DNA from: QHXN01 sp963785125
GTDB taxonomy: Bacteria; Acidobacteriota; Blastocatellia; Pyrinomonadales; Pyrinomonadaceae
Assembly: GCA_963785125.1 (NCBI GenBank)
Contig: CAWATU010000003.1
Location: 1-64,000 of the forward strand
Direction of reading: 5' to 3'
DNA length: 64,000 bases
The position numbers and the translations under genes are program-made. How positions within the stretch are numbered: the stretch's first letter is position 1; each line of letters starts with the position of its first letter. Shown here one piece after another: positions 16,479 to 25,423 of this stretch. A model generated the notes under the pieces. It was not told the DNA's origin, did not search any database, and saw only the letters and a list, made by a program, of their open reading frames with translations.

Positions 16479-18488
16479 GTGGAAGAGATTTTCGGCCCCG
16501 GCGGCCTCATCGCCCGCGCGCATCCCGATTACGAGTACAGGTCCGGTCAGGTCCAGATGGCCGAGGCCGTACTGCGCGCGTTCGAGGGGCGGCGCCACCT
16601 CATCGTCGAGGCCGGCACGGGAACGGGGAAGACTCTGGCCTACCTCGTCCCGGCCATCGCTGCGGCCGTCGCGCGCGGCGGGCGCGTCGTCGTCTCGACT
16701 GGCACGAAGAACTTGCAGGAGCAGTTGATGGAGAAAGACATCCCCTTCCTCCAGCGTGTGCTCCCCAAAAAATTCTCGGCCGCGTACATGAAGGGACGCG
16801 GGAACTACGTCTGCCTGAGCCGTCTGAAGCGCGCCGAGTTCTCGCCCGTCCTCGACGGGCTCGAAGACGTGAACTACTTCGACGCCGTCCGCCGCTGGTC
16901 GCGCGACTCGGAGACGGGCGACCGCGCGGAACTCACGGAACTCCCCGAGAGCCTCTCCTTCTGGCGCCACATCGACGCGCGCTCCGAAATCTGCACGGGG
17001 CAGAAGTGCGCCGAGTACGATGCCTGCTACGTCACGCGTATGCGCCAGCGCGCGACCGACGCCGACATCGTCATCGTCAACCATCACCTCTTCTTCGCAG
17101 ACCTCGCCTTGCGCGGCGGCGAGTACGGGCAGGTCATCCCTGACTACTCGGCGGTCATCTTCGACGAAGCGCATCAGGTCGAGGACGTGGCGGCCGAATA
17201 CTTCGGCGCGCAGGTCTCGAACTTTCAGGTCGAAGACATCCTGCGCGACTTGCAGATGCTCCCCATCACCGACTCGGGCCTCAACCGCGAGCTGTCGCGC
17301 GCCGCGAACCGCGTCGCACGCTTCGGCGAGCAGTTCTGGATGGGCTTCGCGCGCGAGTCGCGCGCCGACGAGGGGCGCTTCCCCATCGTGCCCGGCACCT
17401 TCGCGCGCAAGACGAGCGCGGGCGAGATTGAGGCCACGCCGCTCGGCGACGCATACCTCGCGCTCGACGGCGCGCTCCGGCGCATGGAGACGACGCTCGA
17501 CGTGATGCGCGAGAAGCCGCCCGAGGTCGAGAACCTCCTGCGTCGCCTGCGCGAGACGCGCTTCAATCTCGAATTCATCGTCGCGGGCGACGACCGGCGC
17601 TACGTCTACTGGGTCGAGCGGCGCGGGCGCGGGACATTCCTGCGCGCCTCGCCCATCGACGTTTCGACGCTCTTGCAGGAGAAGCTCTTCGACCGCGTCG
17701 AGACGGTCGTGCTCACCTCGGCCACGCTCGCGAGCGCGGGCAGCTTCGACTTCATCAAGCAGCGTTTGGGACTCGCGCCCGCGGCGGACGAAGAGGGTGA
17801 AGGGGACGGGGCGGGGAAGACAGACGAGCTGGTGGCGAACTCGGGTTACAACTACGAGGAGCAGGCCGTGCTCTACCTGCCGCTGCGGATGCCCGACCCG
17901 CGCAGCCCGCAGTGGGCCGAGAGGGCCGCGGCGGAAGTCACGGAGCTTCTGAACATCTCGCAGGGTCGCGCCTTCGTCCTCTCGACATCCCTGAGCGGAA
18001 TGCGCGCCCTCTACGAGCGCGTCCACAGGGAGGTGGACTTCCCTTGCTTCGTGCAGGGGAGCATGGCGAAGGCGGGGTTGCTCGAAAAGTTCCGCACGAC
18101 GCCCAACGCCGTGCTCTTCGCCACGGCCAGCTTCTGGCAGGGCGTGGACGTGCGCGGCGAGCAGCTCTCCTGCGTCATTATCGACAAGCTGCCCTTTGCC
18201 GTCCCCACCGACCCGGTCGTCGCCGCGCGCCAGCGCTTCATCGAGGAGCAAGGCGGCTCCTCCTTCTACGAGTACAGCGTCCCGCAGGCCATCATCACCT
18301 TGAAGCAAGGGTTGGGCCGCCTCATCCGCTCGACCACCGACCGCGGCCTGCTCGCCGTCCTCGACCCGCGGCTGCGCACCGCGGGCTACGGCCGCCTCTT
18401 CCTCCAGAGCCTCCCGCCCTGCCGCATCACCTCCGACCTGCGCGAGGCGGCGACGGTGTTTGAGTCGGACGAGACGCCGGTGAGATAA
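16479..18488 (+). CDS. dinG: DinG/XPD-type ATP-dependent DNA helicase
   Basis: A 669-residue superfamily 2 helicase of the Rad3/XPD group (DinG/YoaA), a 5'-3' helicase acting on damaged or R-loop DNA. It starts at GTG. Walker A is EAGTGTGKTLAYL, motif II is IFDEAHQVED. Four Cys that would ligate the 4Fe-4S cluster are visible in NYVCLSRL, ICTGQKCAEYDAC. C-terminal motifs include ATASFWQGVDV and QGLGRLIRST. There is no N-terminal exonuclease domain. It is followed by queD after 39 bp on the same strand. Confidence 0.92.
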   Translation: MEEIFGPGGLIARAHPDYEYRSGQVQMAEAVLRAFEGRRHLIVEAGTGTGKTLAYLVPAIAAAVARGGRVVVSTGTKNLQEQLMEKDIPFLQRVLPKKFSAAYMKGRGNYVCLSRLKRAEFSPVLDGLEDVNYFDAVRRWSRDSETGDRAELTELPESLSFWRHIDARSEICTGQKCAEYDACYVTRMRQRATDADIVIVNHHLFFADLALRGGEYGQVIPDYSAVIFDEAHQVEDVAAEYFGAQVSNFQVEDILRDLQMLPITDSGLNRELSRAANRVARFGEQFWMGFARESRADEGRFPIVPGTFARKTSAGEIEATPLGDAYLALDGALRRMETTLDVMREKPPEVENLLRRLRETRFNLEFIVAGDDRRYVYWVERRGRGTFLRASPIDVSTLLQEKLFDRVETVVLTSATLASAGSFDFIKQRLGLAPAADEEGEGDGAGKTDELVANSGYNYEEQAVLYLPLRMPDPRSPQWAERAAAEVTELLNISQGRAFVLSTSLSGMRALYERVHREVDFPCFVQGSMAKAGLLEKFRTTPNAVLFATASFWQGVDVRGEQLSCVIIDKLPFAVPTDPVVAARQRFIEEQGGSSFYEYSVPQAIITLKQGLGRLIRSTTDRGLLAVLDPRLRTAGYGRLFLQSLPPCRITSDLREAATVFESDETPVR

Positions 18489-18527
18489 TCCTGAAAATTA
18501 AAGATACAGAGGCGGAATCGTAAAGAC

Positions 18528-18911
18528 ATGGCTGGACAGTTCGAGGTGATGATAGAGCGGAACTTTTCGAGCGCGCACCAGTTGCGCGGGTACAAGGGGA
18601 AGTGCGAGAACCTGCACGGGCATAATTACAAGATCGAGATTTATGCGCGCGGGAGCGAGCTGGATCACATCGGCCTGCTGGTCGATTTCGGCGAGCTGAA
18701 GGAGGCGGCCGACGAGATTGTCGCCTATCTCGACCACCGCAACATCAACGAGCTGCCGCCCTTCGACGAGGAGCTGAACCCCTCGGCCGAGAACCTCGCC
18801 CGCTACATTCTGGAGCGCGTCGCCTCCCGCGTCGGCGACGAGCGCGTCCAAATCTACAAAGTCCGCTGCTTCGAGACGCCGACGAGCGTCGCGACTTATC
18901 AGGTGAGCTAA
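18528..18911 (+). CDS. queD: 6-carboxytetrahydropterin synthase QueD
   Basis: A 127-residue 6-pyruvoyl-tetrahydropterin synthase-family enzyme that makes 6-carboxy-tetrahydropterin for queuosine synthesis. Zinc-binding His residues are in SSAHQL and LHGHNY, the catalytic Cys in GKCENLHGH, the Asp-His pair in YLDHRNIN, and the pterin-anchoring Glu in FETPTS. Length is typical of QueD. No queC, queE or queF gene is in the window. Confidence 0.93.
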   Translation: MAGQFEVMIERNFSSAHQLRGYKGKCENLHGHNYKIEIYARGSELDHIGLLVDFGELKEAADEIVAYLDHRNINELPPFDEELNPSAENLARYILERVASRVGDERVQIYKVRCFETPTSVATYQVS

Positions 18912-19023
18912 TTCAAGGTCTCAGGCTCACAGTTTGTCTCACTGTAATCTTAATTCTACTCGCTCAAGTCCTGACTTCAGCCGCACGAATTGTAATGTTA
19001 GCTGCCGGAACTCGGGCTTTAGT

Positions 19024-19380
19024 CGTTAGCACTTAAACCTTATCGAGTAAAGCTCGAACTTTAACGACCAAAGTTCGAGCTTTACTCGATAGAGTTCAAA
19101 CGCTACTCGCTAAAACCCGAACTTCAACGACTAAAGTTCGAGCCTTACTCGATAAGGTTCAAACGCTACTCGCTAAAGCTCGAACTTCAGCGAGTAAAGT
19201 TCGAGCCTTACTCGGTAAAGTTCAAACGCTGCTCGGTAAAGTTCAAGCTTCAGCGAGTAAAGCTCAAACTTTACTCGCTGAAGCTTGAACTTTAGTCGCT
19301 AAGGCTCGAACTGTAGTCATTAAAGCTCAAACTTTAGTCGCTAAAGTTTGAGCTTTAATGGCTGAAGCCTTTAGCCGCTT
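19024..19380. repeat. 21-bp tandem satellite, 17 degenerate units
   Basis: The stretch divides exactly into 17 units of 21 bp (357 bp). A typical unit is CGCTAAAGCTCGAACTTCAG plus C. Each unit is itself near-palindromic around AAAGYTCGAACTTT, so unit and complement look alike. Units vary at several positions but keep the length. The plus frame starting at 19037 is open to a TGA near 19286 and would read as heptads such as SKVRALL and GKVQTLL, but it has no start codon. Confidence 0.88.
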
Positions 19381-19393
19381 GAGTCCGAAGATG

Positions 19394-19437
19394 AAGAGTC
19401 GCCCCGCGGAGCTTGATTGTTCCGCGGGGCGACTCTT
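19394..19437. terminator. Hairpin terminator
   Basis: A perfect 17-bp stem (AAGAGTCGCCCCGCGGA) with a 10-nt loop followed by TTTAA lies just downstream of the minus-strand regulator gene and after the satellite. It can serve either strand. Confidence 0.8.
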
Positions 19438-19463
19438 TAAACCTGAAGTCCTTAGCTCCGAGC

Positions 19464-20858
19464 CTATGACGCTGTGAGCGCGGGGATGTCGATCTTGTAC
19501 TTCTTGATTTTGGAATAGAGGCGCGGGCGATAAATCCCGAGGAGATTCGCCGCGGCCTGCTTGTTGCCGCCGGTGCGTTGGAGCGTGCGCTCGATGACGA
19601 ACTTCTCGATCTCTTCAAGCGTCATGTTGGGCGGCACGTCCCAGCCCGCGCCGGCCGCGGCCTTGTCAGGAAGCGAGCCGTTGTCGAAGGGCAAGTCCAC
19701 CGGCTCGATCTTGTTGTTCTTGGCGAGCAGGACGGCGCGCTCCAGAACGTTCTGCAACTCGCGGACGTTGCCCGGCCACGCGTGCGAGAAGAGACGCTGG
19801 TAGGCGGTCTGCGAGATGCCGCTGATCGAGCGCTGGTACTTGCGCGCGTACATCTTGAGGAAGTGCTCGGCGAGGAGCTGTATGTCCTCGGAGCGTTCGC
19901 GCAGGGGCGGCACGTGAATCGTGATGGTCGAGATGCGGTAGAAGAGGTCGTCGCGCAGCGCCCCGTCGCGGATGGCGTCTGCCGGCAGACGGTTCGTCGA
20001 GGTGATGAGCCGGAAGTCAACGGGGTAGGTCTTCTCCGAACCGAGCTTGCGGTAGCTGCGCTCCTGCAACACGCGCAGGAGCTTGGGCTGAAGCTCGACC
20101 GGCATCTCCGCGATTTCGTCTAAGAGCAGCGAGCCGCCCTCGGCGTGCTGGATGAGCCCGTCCTTGTCGGCGTGCGCGCCGGTGAACGCGCCTTTGGTGT
20201 GGCCGAAGAGTTCCGACTCGATGAGTTCTTTCGGGAGCGCGGCACAGTTGACCTTGATGAAGGGCTTCTTGGCGCGCAGAGAGTTGTAGTGGATGGCGTT
20301 GGCGATCAGCTCCTTGCCCGTGCCCGACTCGCCGACGATAAGGACGTTGGCGTCCGACTTCGCCACCGACTCGATGGTCTCGTAGATGGTCTGCATCTCC
20401 TTCGACGAGCCGATGATGTTGAAGTACTCGGTGCGCGTCGCGAGCCGCTGGCGCATCGTCGTCGTCTGCTCTAAAAGGTCGCGCCGCTCCAGAGCCTTCT
20501 CGACCAGCGGCAGCAGCACCTCAAAGTCGAAGGGTTTTTCGAGAAACCAGAACGCCCCGGCCTTCGTCGCCTCGACCGCGCGCTCGACCGTGCCGTAGCC
20601 GGTCATGACGATGACCTCGGTCGTCGGGTGCGTGTCCTTGACGTGGCGGAGCACGTCCACGCCGTTCATGTCCTTGTCGGGCAGTTGGAGGTCGCAGACG
20701 ACGAGGTGATGCCCGTTGCCCTCGAACAGCTCGATGGCCTGCGCGCCGTTGCCCGCGGTGTCCACGGTGAAGCCCTCCTCGACAAGATTCTGCTTGAGCG
20801 AGTCGGCCATCATCGGCTCGTCGTCCACCACCAGGATGCGTACTTCCTTACGTTCCAC
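19464..20858 (-). CDS. NtrC-family sigma-54 response regulator
   Basis: A 464-residue activator with three domains. The receiver (residues 5-120) has VVDDEPMM and VVCDLQLPDKDMNG. The AAA+ domain (about 145-385) has Walker A GESGTGKE, the sigma-54 loop GAFTGA and Walker B SLLLDEIAEM. A Fis-type helix-turn-helix closes it (GNKQAAANLLGIYRPRLYSK). It activates sigma-54 promoters after phosphorylation. A small histidine kinase gene lies 110 bp upstream on the same strand and is the likely partner. Targets are not visible next to it. Confidence 0.93.
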   Translation of the reverse strand: MERKEVRILVVDDEPMMADSLKQNLVEEGFTVDTAGNGAQAIELFEGNGHHLVVCDLQLPDKDMNGVDVLRHVKDTHPTTEVIVMTGYGTVERAVEATKAGAFWFLEKPFDFEVLLPLVEKALERRDLLEQTTTMRQRLATRTEYFNIIGSSKEMQTIYETIESVAKSDANVLIVGESGTGKELIANAIHYNSLRAKKPFIKVNCAALPKELIESELFGHTKGAFTGAHADKDGLIQHAEGGSLLLDEIAEMPVELQPKLLRVLQERSYRKLGSEKTYPVDFRLITSTNRLPADAIRDGALRDDLFYRISTITIHVPPLRERSEDIQLLAEHFLKMYARKYQRSISGISQTAYQRLFSHAWPGNVRELQNVLERAVLLAKNNKIEPVDLPFDNGSLPDKAAAGAGWDVPPNMTLEEIEKFVIERTLQRTGGNKQAAANLLGIYRPRLYSKIKKYKIDIPALTAS

Positions 20859-20949
20859 TTCGTCTCCCCTTTGTTGAAAGGATGAATTCGGAACGTTGAA
20901 CGTCGAACTGTCGGGAAGAGCTGTTTTCAGTTCAGAGTTCAGCGCTCAT

Positions 20950-20981
20950 AAATCAACGTTCTTGCAAATCAACGTTCTTGC
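20950..20981. repeat. 16-bp tandem duplication over a stop codon
   Basis: AAATCAACGTTCTTGC occurs twice in a row. The second copy holds the stop codon and last two codons of the minus-strand kinase gene. It looks like a recent replication-slippage duplication and adds a spare in-frame stop. Confidence 0.7.
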
Positions 20982-21631
20982 AGCGGCAGGCGTGCGCGGA
21001 TGCGTCCGCCCTCGCTTGAGATTTCGCCGCCGTGTGCGCGCACGATCTTCGCCGCCAGGGCCATCCGCAGGCCCGCCGCGCCCGCGAGACTCCGGAACGG
21101 GTCTTCTTCTTCTTCGCCGTCCGCGTCCGCCGCCCCGCTCTGCCACTCGACGACCGCCTCGCCGAGGCCGTCTCCGCTGAGCCTTACGTGTCGCGGGCCG
21201 GCGTCGTTCGGGGCCGCGCCGCTTTCGCCGAAAGCGCCCGCGGTGATATTCTTCAGCGCCTCCGCCAGCAGTACAGGGTCGAAGTCGCCCTCGAACGGGC
21301 CGCCGTCGGCCTCCACCGAAGCGCCGTCGGCCGAGTCCTGTAGGAGGCGGGCCAAGTCAGTGCCCGGCTTCGTGCGCAGCTCCAACGCGCGCCCGAAGCG
21401 CACGAGCACGGTCATGTCGGCCGCTGCGCGTTCGAGCCCCGAGATCAGTTTCGCCAGCGTCTCCTGCTCGTCCGCCGGCCGCTCGGCGCGCTCCATGCGC
21501 TTGCGCAGGAACGTGGCATAGAGTTTGAGACCGTTCAACTGATTTTTGAGGTCGTGAACGATCTGCACGGACGCACTTCCGAGGTCGCGCAGCGTCTCAG
21601 CGTCTTGTAATTCGGTTTTTAAGGGCTTCAT
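20969..21631 (-). CDS. Small soluble histidine kinase
   Basis: A 220-residue protein without membrane helices. The phospho-acceptor region is QIVHDLKNQLNGLKLYATFL (about residues 24-43), as in NtrB-like kinases. The ATPase part is reduced: an N-box-like ALKNITAGAFGE and a C-terminal IVRAHGGEISSEGGRIRARL are visible, but the G1 (DxGxG) motif is poorly conserved. It may need a second subunit or be a weak kinase or phosphatase. It precedes the NtrC-type regulator and likely acts on it. Confidence 0.72.
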   Translation of the reverse strand: MKPLKTELQDAETLRDLGSASVQIVHDLKNQLNGLKLYATFLRKRMERAERPADEQETLAKLISGLERAAADMTVLVRFGRALELRTKPGTDLARLLQDSADGASVEADGGPFEGDFDPVLLAEALKNITAGAFGESGAAPNDAGPRHVRLSGDGLGEAVVEWQSGAADADGEEEEDPFRSLAGAAGLRMALAAKIVRAHGGEISSEGGRIRARLPLQER

Positions 21632-21845
21632 GCCACCAATTCGGCCTTCTGTCGGGAAGAGTCAGGTGGAACGGAAGGCGTCGAGTGCGCTTGGGTCATG
21701 TACTAATTAAACCCAAGTCCCGTTGTTTTTTGTGTCGCGTTTCGATGCGCATCTTAACAAAAAAATTGAGTGTTTGCTAGTCGTACGTGGGGCGAAAGGG
21801 ATGGGTGTTCTAACGGTGGACGGCGTTCAGGAGGCACAGGGCAGC

Positions 21846-22232
21846 ATGAAGGAAGCAGGGGACTCGCGTCCCGTCGTCCTCGTGGTCGAGGATTTCGAGG
21901 ATAACCGCTTCATGATGAGGCGTTTACTGGAAATGAGCGGCTATCAGGTGGTCGAGGCGGTCAACGGCAATCAGGCCGTCGAGCGTGCCGCCAGCGACGA
22001 GCCCGACATCATCCTGATGGACTTGAGCCTACCGCAACTCGACGGACTGGCCGCCACGCGCCGCATACGCGCGCAGGAGAACTCGCGCCGCGTGCCCATC
22101 GTCGCCGTCTCCGCTCACGACTCGGCCGACTTCCACGCCGAGGCGCTCGCCGCCGGCTGCAACGAGTACGTCACCAAACCCATCGACTTCGACCAGCTCG
22201 TCCAACTCCTCGACCGCCTGACGGCGAAATGA
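21846..22232 (+). CDS. Single-domain response regulator (receiver only)
   Basis: A CheY-like receiver of 128 residues from the ATG at 21846, which follows AGGAGG by 11 nt. An in-frame ATG at 21801 would add 15 residues. It has the acidic pair VVEDFEDN, the phospho-acceptor in ILMDLSLPQLDG, the Ser switch in VAVSAHD and the Lys in YVTKPIDF. It has no output domain, so it probably relays signals by binding. It is divergent from the small kinase. Confidence 0.88.
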   Translation: MKEAGDSRPVVLVVEDFEDNRFMMRRLLEMSGYQVVEAVNGNQAVERAASDEPDIILMDLSLPQLDGLAATRRIRAQENSRRVPIVAVSAHDSADFHAEALAAGCNEYVTKPIDFDQLVQLLDRLTAK

Positions 22233-22454
22233 GAGGCGGCCGGCGGCGATTTGAAAGCCTTGCCGGAGAACATAGAAGATTCTGCTTCTACGGAGTCTGG
22301 TAGTAAGTGATGACAGACTTGATGTACAAACATCTCGCTCCTCCGAAACGGAAACATTTCAACAGATTTTCAGAAGCTCAGGTTTTACTTCAGGCGAACG
22401 CTTCGTGAACACCAAAGTCGAACGCTTAAAACTAAATTCGGACATTCAAAAACG

Positions 22455-22495
22455 GCAGGCTTTAAGCTAAAAGCCGACTGCTGAATGCTGAAAGC
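22455..22495. repeat. GCTGAAAGCCGACTGCTGAA-type heptamer patch
   Basis: The patch reads TTTAAGCTAAAAGCCGACTG and continues with CTGAATGCTGAAAGC. A related patch lies at 2219-2249 upstream of larB (CGCTGAAGCCGAAAGCCGAC). Both are 5' of genes and built from GCTGAA-like heptamers. The rest of the 270-bp gap (22233-22502) is AT-richer and shows no gene. Confidence 0.55.
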
Positions 22496-22502
22496 TTCAC
22501 AC

Positions 22503-23000
22503 ATGCCCCGTCGGTTCTCTTCACTCTTCCGGCAACATCTAGACCCCTTCACGCGCGCGTGGGCCGACGAGGTCTACGCCGACCGGCGCACAGACCTTGC
22601 GACCCTGCTCACTTTCCGCGAGCTTGTCGAGCATGTCCCCGAGGTGCTCGAAGAGTTGGGCGGGCTGCTCGACGAGCGTGCGGACGCCGAGGAACTGTGT
22701 GAGGGGGCGCGCCGTCTGCGCGTCTACGCGCGGGTGCGGTTTCAGCAGGGCGTGCTCATCGACGAAGTGGCACGCGAGTTGATGCTTTTACGGGGGACTT
22801 TATACGAGTTTCTCTGGCAGGAGGCGCGCGGGCCGGCGGATGAGGACGCGCGCGTGTTACGCGACGCGCTGCGGCGCGTGGAGATTTTTTTCGACGAGCT
22901 GGTCGCCGAGACCATCCTCGTCTACGCGTCGAGCCTACGCCCCGTCGTCCCGACACGCGGGTCGGTCTGGCCGCCGCCGCGCAGGCGCCGCCAGCCTTGA
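22503..23000 (+). CDS. RsbRD N-terminal domain-like protein
   Basis: A 165-residue all-helical protein from the ATG at 22503 (an in-frame ATG at 22485 lies inside the heptamer patch). Features are WADEVYADRRTDLATLLTFRELVEHVPEVL and GARRLRVYARVRFQQGVLIDEVARELMLLR, which match the RsbRD-type globin-like sensor domain often found before kinases (matched from memory of the family). It lacks a STAS domain. The next gene, 6 bp downstream, is a large sensor kinase, so it is likely an accessory sensor. The C-terminal tail is Pro/Arg-rich. Confidence 0.65.
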   Translation: MPRRFSSLFRQHLDPFTRAWADEVYADRRTDLATLLTFRELVEHVPEVLEELGGLLDERADAEELCEGARRLRVYARVRFQQGVLIDEVARELMLLRGTLYEFLWQEARGPADEDARVLRDALRRVEIFFDELVAETILVYASSLRPVVPTRGSVWPPPRRRRQP

Positions 23001-23006
23001 ATCTTC

Positions 23007-25412
23007 GTGCGGGAAGGTGAACGGACTTTGACGTTTAAGAGGCGGCAGGGCTCTCTCAACATACGAACCAAGCTCCTCCTCATGCTGGCGGTGCTGTCAC
23101 TGCCCCTGCTCATCGTCGGGCTCTATCAACTCTACAGCTACCGGGCTTCGCTCAACGACCAGTCGGCGGCCGTCGCGCGCGCCGAGGCCGACGCCGCGGC
23201 CGGCGCCCTCGAATCGTGGATCGAAACGCACACGGGCCGGGCCGCAGACTCGCAGACGCTCACGGCGGCCGAGTCGCGCGAACTGTTCACGCGCCTGACG
23301 CGGCGCGCGCGGCTGGGTGCAGAGGCGGCCGTCGCCGTCTACGACGCGCAGGGTCGTCCCGTGGCTTTGGGGATCGGGGCGCCGGCGCCGGCGCCGTTCA
23401 GCCTGCCGGCGCGGGCGCGTCAAGAGCTTTGGAGCGACGGCGTGAGCCGCGTGACGGTCGTCACACGCACGCAGCCGACGGGTTGGAGCGTGGTGGCGGG
23501 CGTGCCCGCGCCGGAGGGGACTCCGGGCGGCGGCTCGCTCTTACTGCTCGCGGTGGCGTGGGTCATCACACTCGCCGCCTCGTCTCTGCTCGCCGTGTGG
23601 GCGGTCGGGCGGTTTACAAGACCGATTACGAGTCTGGTCACTTCGGCATCCGCGTTGGGCGAGGGGCGTCTGGGGGCGCGCGCGCGGGTCGAGACGGGTG
23701 ATGAGGTCGGCACGCTCGCGCAGAGCTTCAACGCGATGGCCGAGAGCCTTGAGGGGAAGTTCGAGGCCGTCAAGCAGCAGAGCGCGTTTATCGGCGAGGT
23801 GCTCGACAGTTTGCCGCTGGGCGTCGTCGTCCTCGACGCGAAGCTCTACGTGCGGAAGGTCAACGCGGCCTTCGCACGGATAACGAACCGTCCGGTCGGG
23901 GAGTTGACGGGTCGCGCGCTCTACGACGCGGCCGCGGGACTCTCGGGGCTGAGCGAGGTGGTCGAGGACGTGCGCCGCACGCGCCGCGCGTTCGTCAACT
24001 ACGGACTGCCGCTCAGGCTCACCGCCTTGAATGATGAGAGTGCTGCGGTCGGAAATGTGTTGGCGGATGGCTCCGACGGCCAGAAGTTCTGGGACGTGAC
24101 CATCTGGCCGGTGACGGAACAAACGGAGGGGCGCGGCGATCTAATCCTCATCCTGTCGGAGGTGTCGAAGCGCGTGCGCGCCGAGCGCCTGGCGACCGCG
24201 GCCTTCGCCGCCGAGAAGGCGCGTGCGGCGGAACTTGCCAGCGTCATCAACCAGATGGACGAGGGCGTCGTCATCGTCGATAGCGGCGGGCGCTACCGTC
24301 TCAACACCTCGGCCGCGCGCATGCTGGGCAGGGGCGCAGGCGAGTTCGGCGGCGGCGTCAAGGCCCTGATCGTTGACATGACTCTGCGCGACGCTAATGG
24401 GCGCGTGCTCGCGCCGGGGGAGACGCCTTTGTGCCGCGCGTTCGATGGCGGCGAGCACGTCTCGGCCGAGCATTACAAGATCGTCCGGCCGGACGGCGGG
24501 GAGCGCGTGCTCTCGGTAAGCGCGACGCCTCTGCGCAGCGAGGGCGGACGCGCGGAGGGCGTCGTCGCGGTCTTCCGGGACATCACGGAGGGTGTGCGCA
24601 AGCACGAAGAGCTGTCGGCCGCCTACGACCGTCTGCGCGAGCACGACCGTCTGAAGTCGGCCTTCGTCGCCAACATGAGCCACGAGCTGCGGACGCCCCT
24701 GAACGTCATCATTGGCCTCTGCCAGTTGCTCGCGCGCGACGCGGGTCAGCCGCTCGCGCCCTTGCAGGCCGACGCCATCGGGCGCATGGAGCGCAACGGG
24801 CGCGCGCTGCTTGAGATGGTCAACGACATGCTCGAATACTCGCGCCTGGAGTCGGGGCGCTCGGCGCTCCATCTCGAACGCATCGCGCCCGCCGAGGTCA
24901 TCGAGTCGGTGGCGCGCGGGTTCGAGACGGAGGCGCGCGAGAAGAATATAAGCCTGACGGTCGAGGTCTCGCCCGAGATTGGCGAGGTGAGCACCGACCG
25001 CCGGAAGTTGACGCAGGTCGTGTCGTGCCTCGTCTCGAACGCGCTGAAGTTCACGTCGGCCGGGGGCGTGAGGGTGAGCGCGGGCGCCGCGGGCGACGAC
25101 CGGTGGTATATTGAGGTCACCGACACCGGGATCGGGATTTCGAGCGACGCGCTGGCCTACATCTTCGACGGCTTCCGGCAGGTGGACGACCGGCTGACGC
25201 GCTCGTACAACGGCGTCGGGTTGGGCCTCGCGATCACGCGCCGCATCGTCGAGCTGCTCGGCGGCGAGATCAACGTCGAGAGCCGGCAGAACGAGGGCAG
25301 CCGCTTCCGCATCATCTGGCCGCGCGAGGCGCACCCGCGCACCGGCACCGGCTCGCTCGTCGGGCCGCGCGCGCAGACGGAAGAGCCATCGCGCCGCCTG
25401 CGCGCAGTTTGA
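23007..25412 (+). CDS. Membrane sensor histidine kinase with HAMP and PAS
   Basis: An 801-residue kinase. Order: N-terminal helix (LLLMLAVLSLPLLIVGLYQL), periplasmic region of about 130 residues, second helix (LLLLAVAWVITLAASSLLAV), HAMP (RFTRPITSLVTSASALGEGR), two PAS domains (about 260-400 and 410-535), HisKA (FVANMSHELRTPLNVIIGLC) and HATPase with N, G1 and G2 boxes (SNALKFTSAGG, DTGIGI, GVGLGLAI). The GTG at 23007 is used here. A TTG at 23028 stands 10 nt behind GGAAGG and could be the real start. No cognate regulator is adjacent. Confidence 0.9.
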   Translation: MREGERTLTFKRRQGSLNIRTKLLLMLAVLSLPLLIVGLYQLYSYRASLNDQSAAVARAEADAAAGALESWIETHTGRAADSQTLTAAESRELFTRLTRRARLGAEAAVAVYDAQGRPVALGIGAPAPAPFSLPARARQELWSDGVSRVTVVTRTQPTGWSVVAGVPAPEGTPGGGSLLLLAVAWVITLAASSLLAVWAVGRFTRPITSLVTSASALGEGRLGARARVETGDEVGTLAQSFNAMAESLEGKFEAVKQQSAFIGEVLDSLPLGVVVLDAKLYVRKVNAAFARITNRPVGELTGRALYDAAAGLSGLSEVVEDVRRTRRAFVNYGLPLRLTALNDESAAVGNVLADGSDGQKFWDVTIWPVTEQTEGRGDLILILSEVSKRVRAERLATAAFAAEKARAAELASVINQMDEGVVIVDSGGRYRLNTSAARMLGRGAGEFGGGVKALIVDMTLRDANGRVLAPGETPLCRAFDGGEHVSAEHYKIVRPDGGERVLSVSATPLRSEGGRAEGVVAVFRDITEGVRKHEELSAAYDRLREHDRLKSAFVANMSHELRTPLNVIIGLCQLLARDAGQPLAPLQADAIGRMERNGRALLEMVNDMLEYSRLESGRSALHLERIAPAEVIESVARGFETEAREKNISLTVEVSPEIGEVSTDRRKLTQVVSCLVSNALKFTSAGGVRVSAGAAGDDRWYIEVTDTGIGISSDALAYIFDGFRQVDDRLTRSYNGVGLGLAITRRIVELLGGEINVESRQNEGSRFRIIWPREAHPRTGTGSLVGPRAQTEEPSRRLRAV

Positions 25413-25423
25413 GAGGAAGTCAC

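Larger units (their letters stand above)
18912..19463. other. Intergenic region holding a satellite and terminator
   Basis: The 552-bp gap between the convergent queD and NtrC-type genes is AT-richer than its surroundings. Most of it is the 21-bp tandem array at 19024-19380 and the hairpin at 19394-19437. The first 110 bp show no clear structure. No start-codon ORF with a ribosome-binding site was seen. Confidence 0.7.

Noticed and set aside
16690..16711. TGGCAC followed by TTGCA as a sigma-54 promoter
   Set aside because: Spacing is 7 nt where 5 is needed, and it lies inside the helicase coding sequence.
16257..18308. 683-codon minus-strand ORF
   Set aside because: Antisense shadow of the DinG-type helicase, whose motifs are complete on the plus strand.
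19037..19288. Heptad-repeat coiled-coil ORF within the satellite
   Set aside because: Any 21-bp repeat gives a seven-residue period. The frame has no start codon and no ribosome-binding site.
19024..19380. CRISPR array
   Set aside because: Repeats are contiguous 21-bp units with no spacers and no cas genes; unit length and degeneracy fit a satellite.
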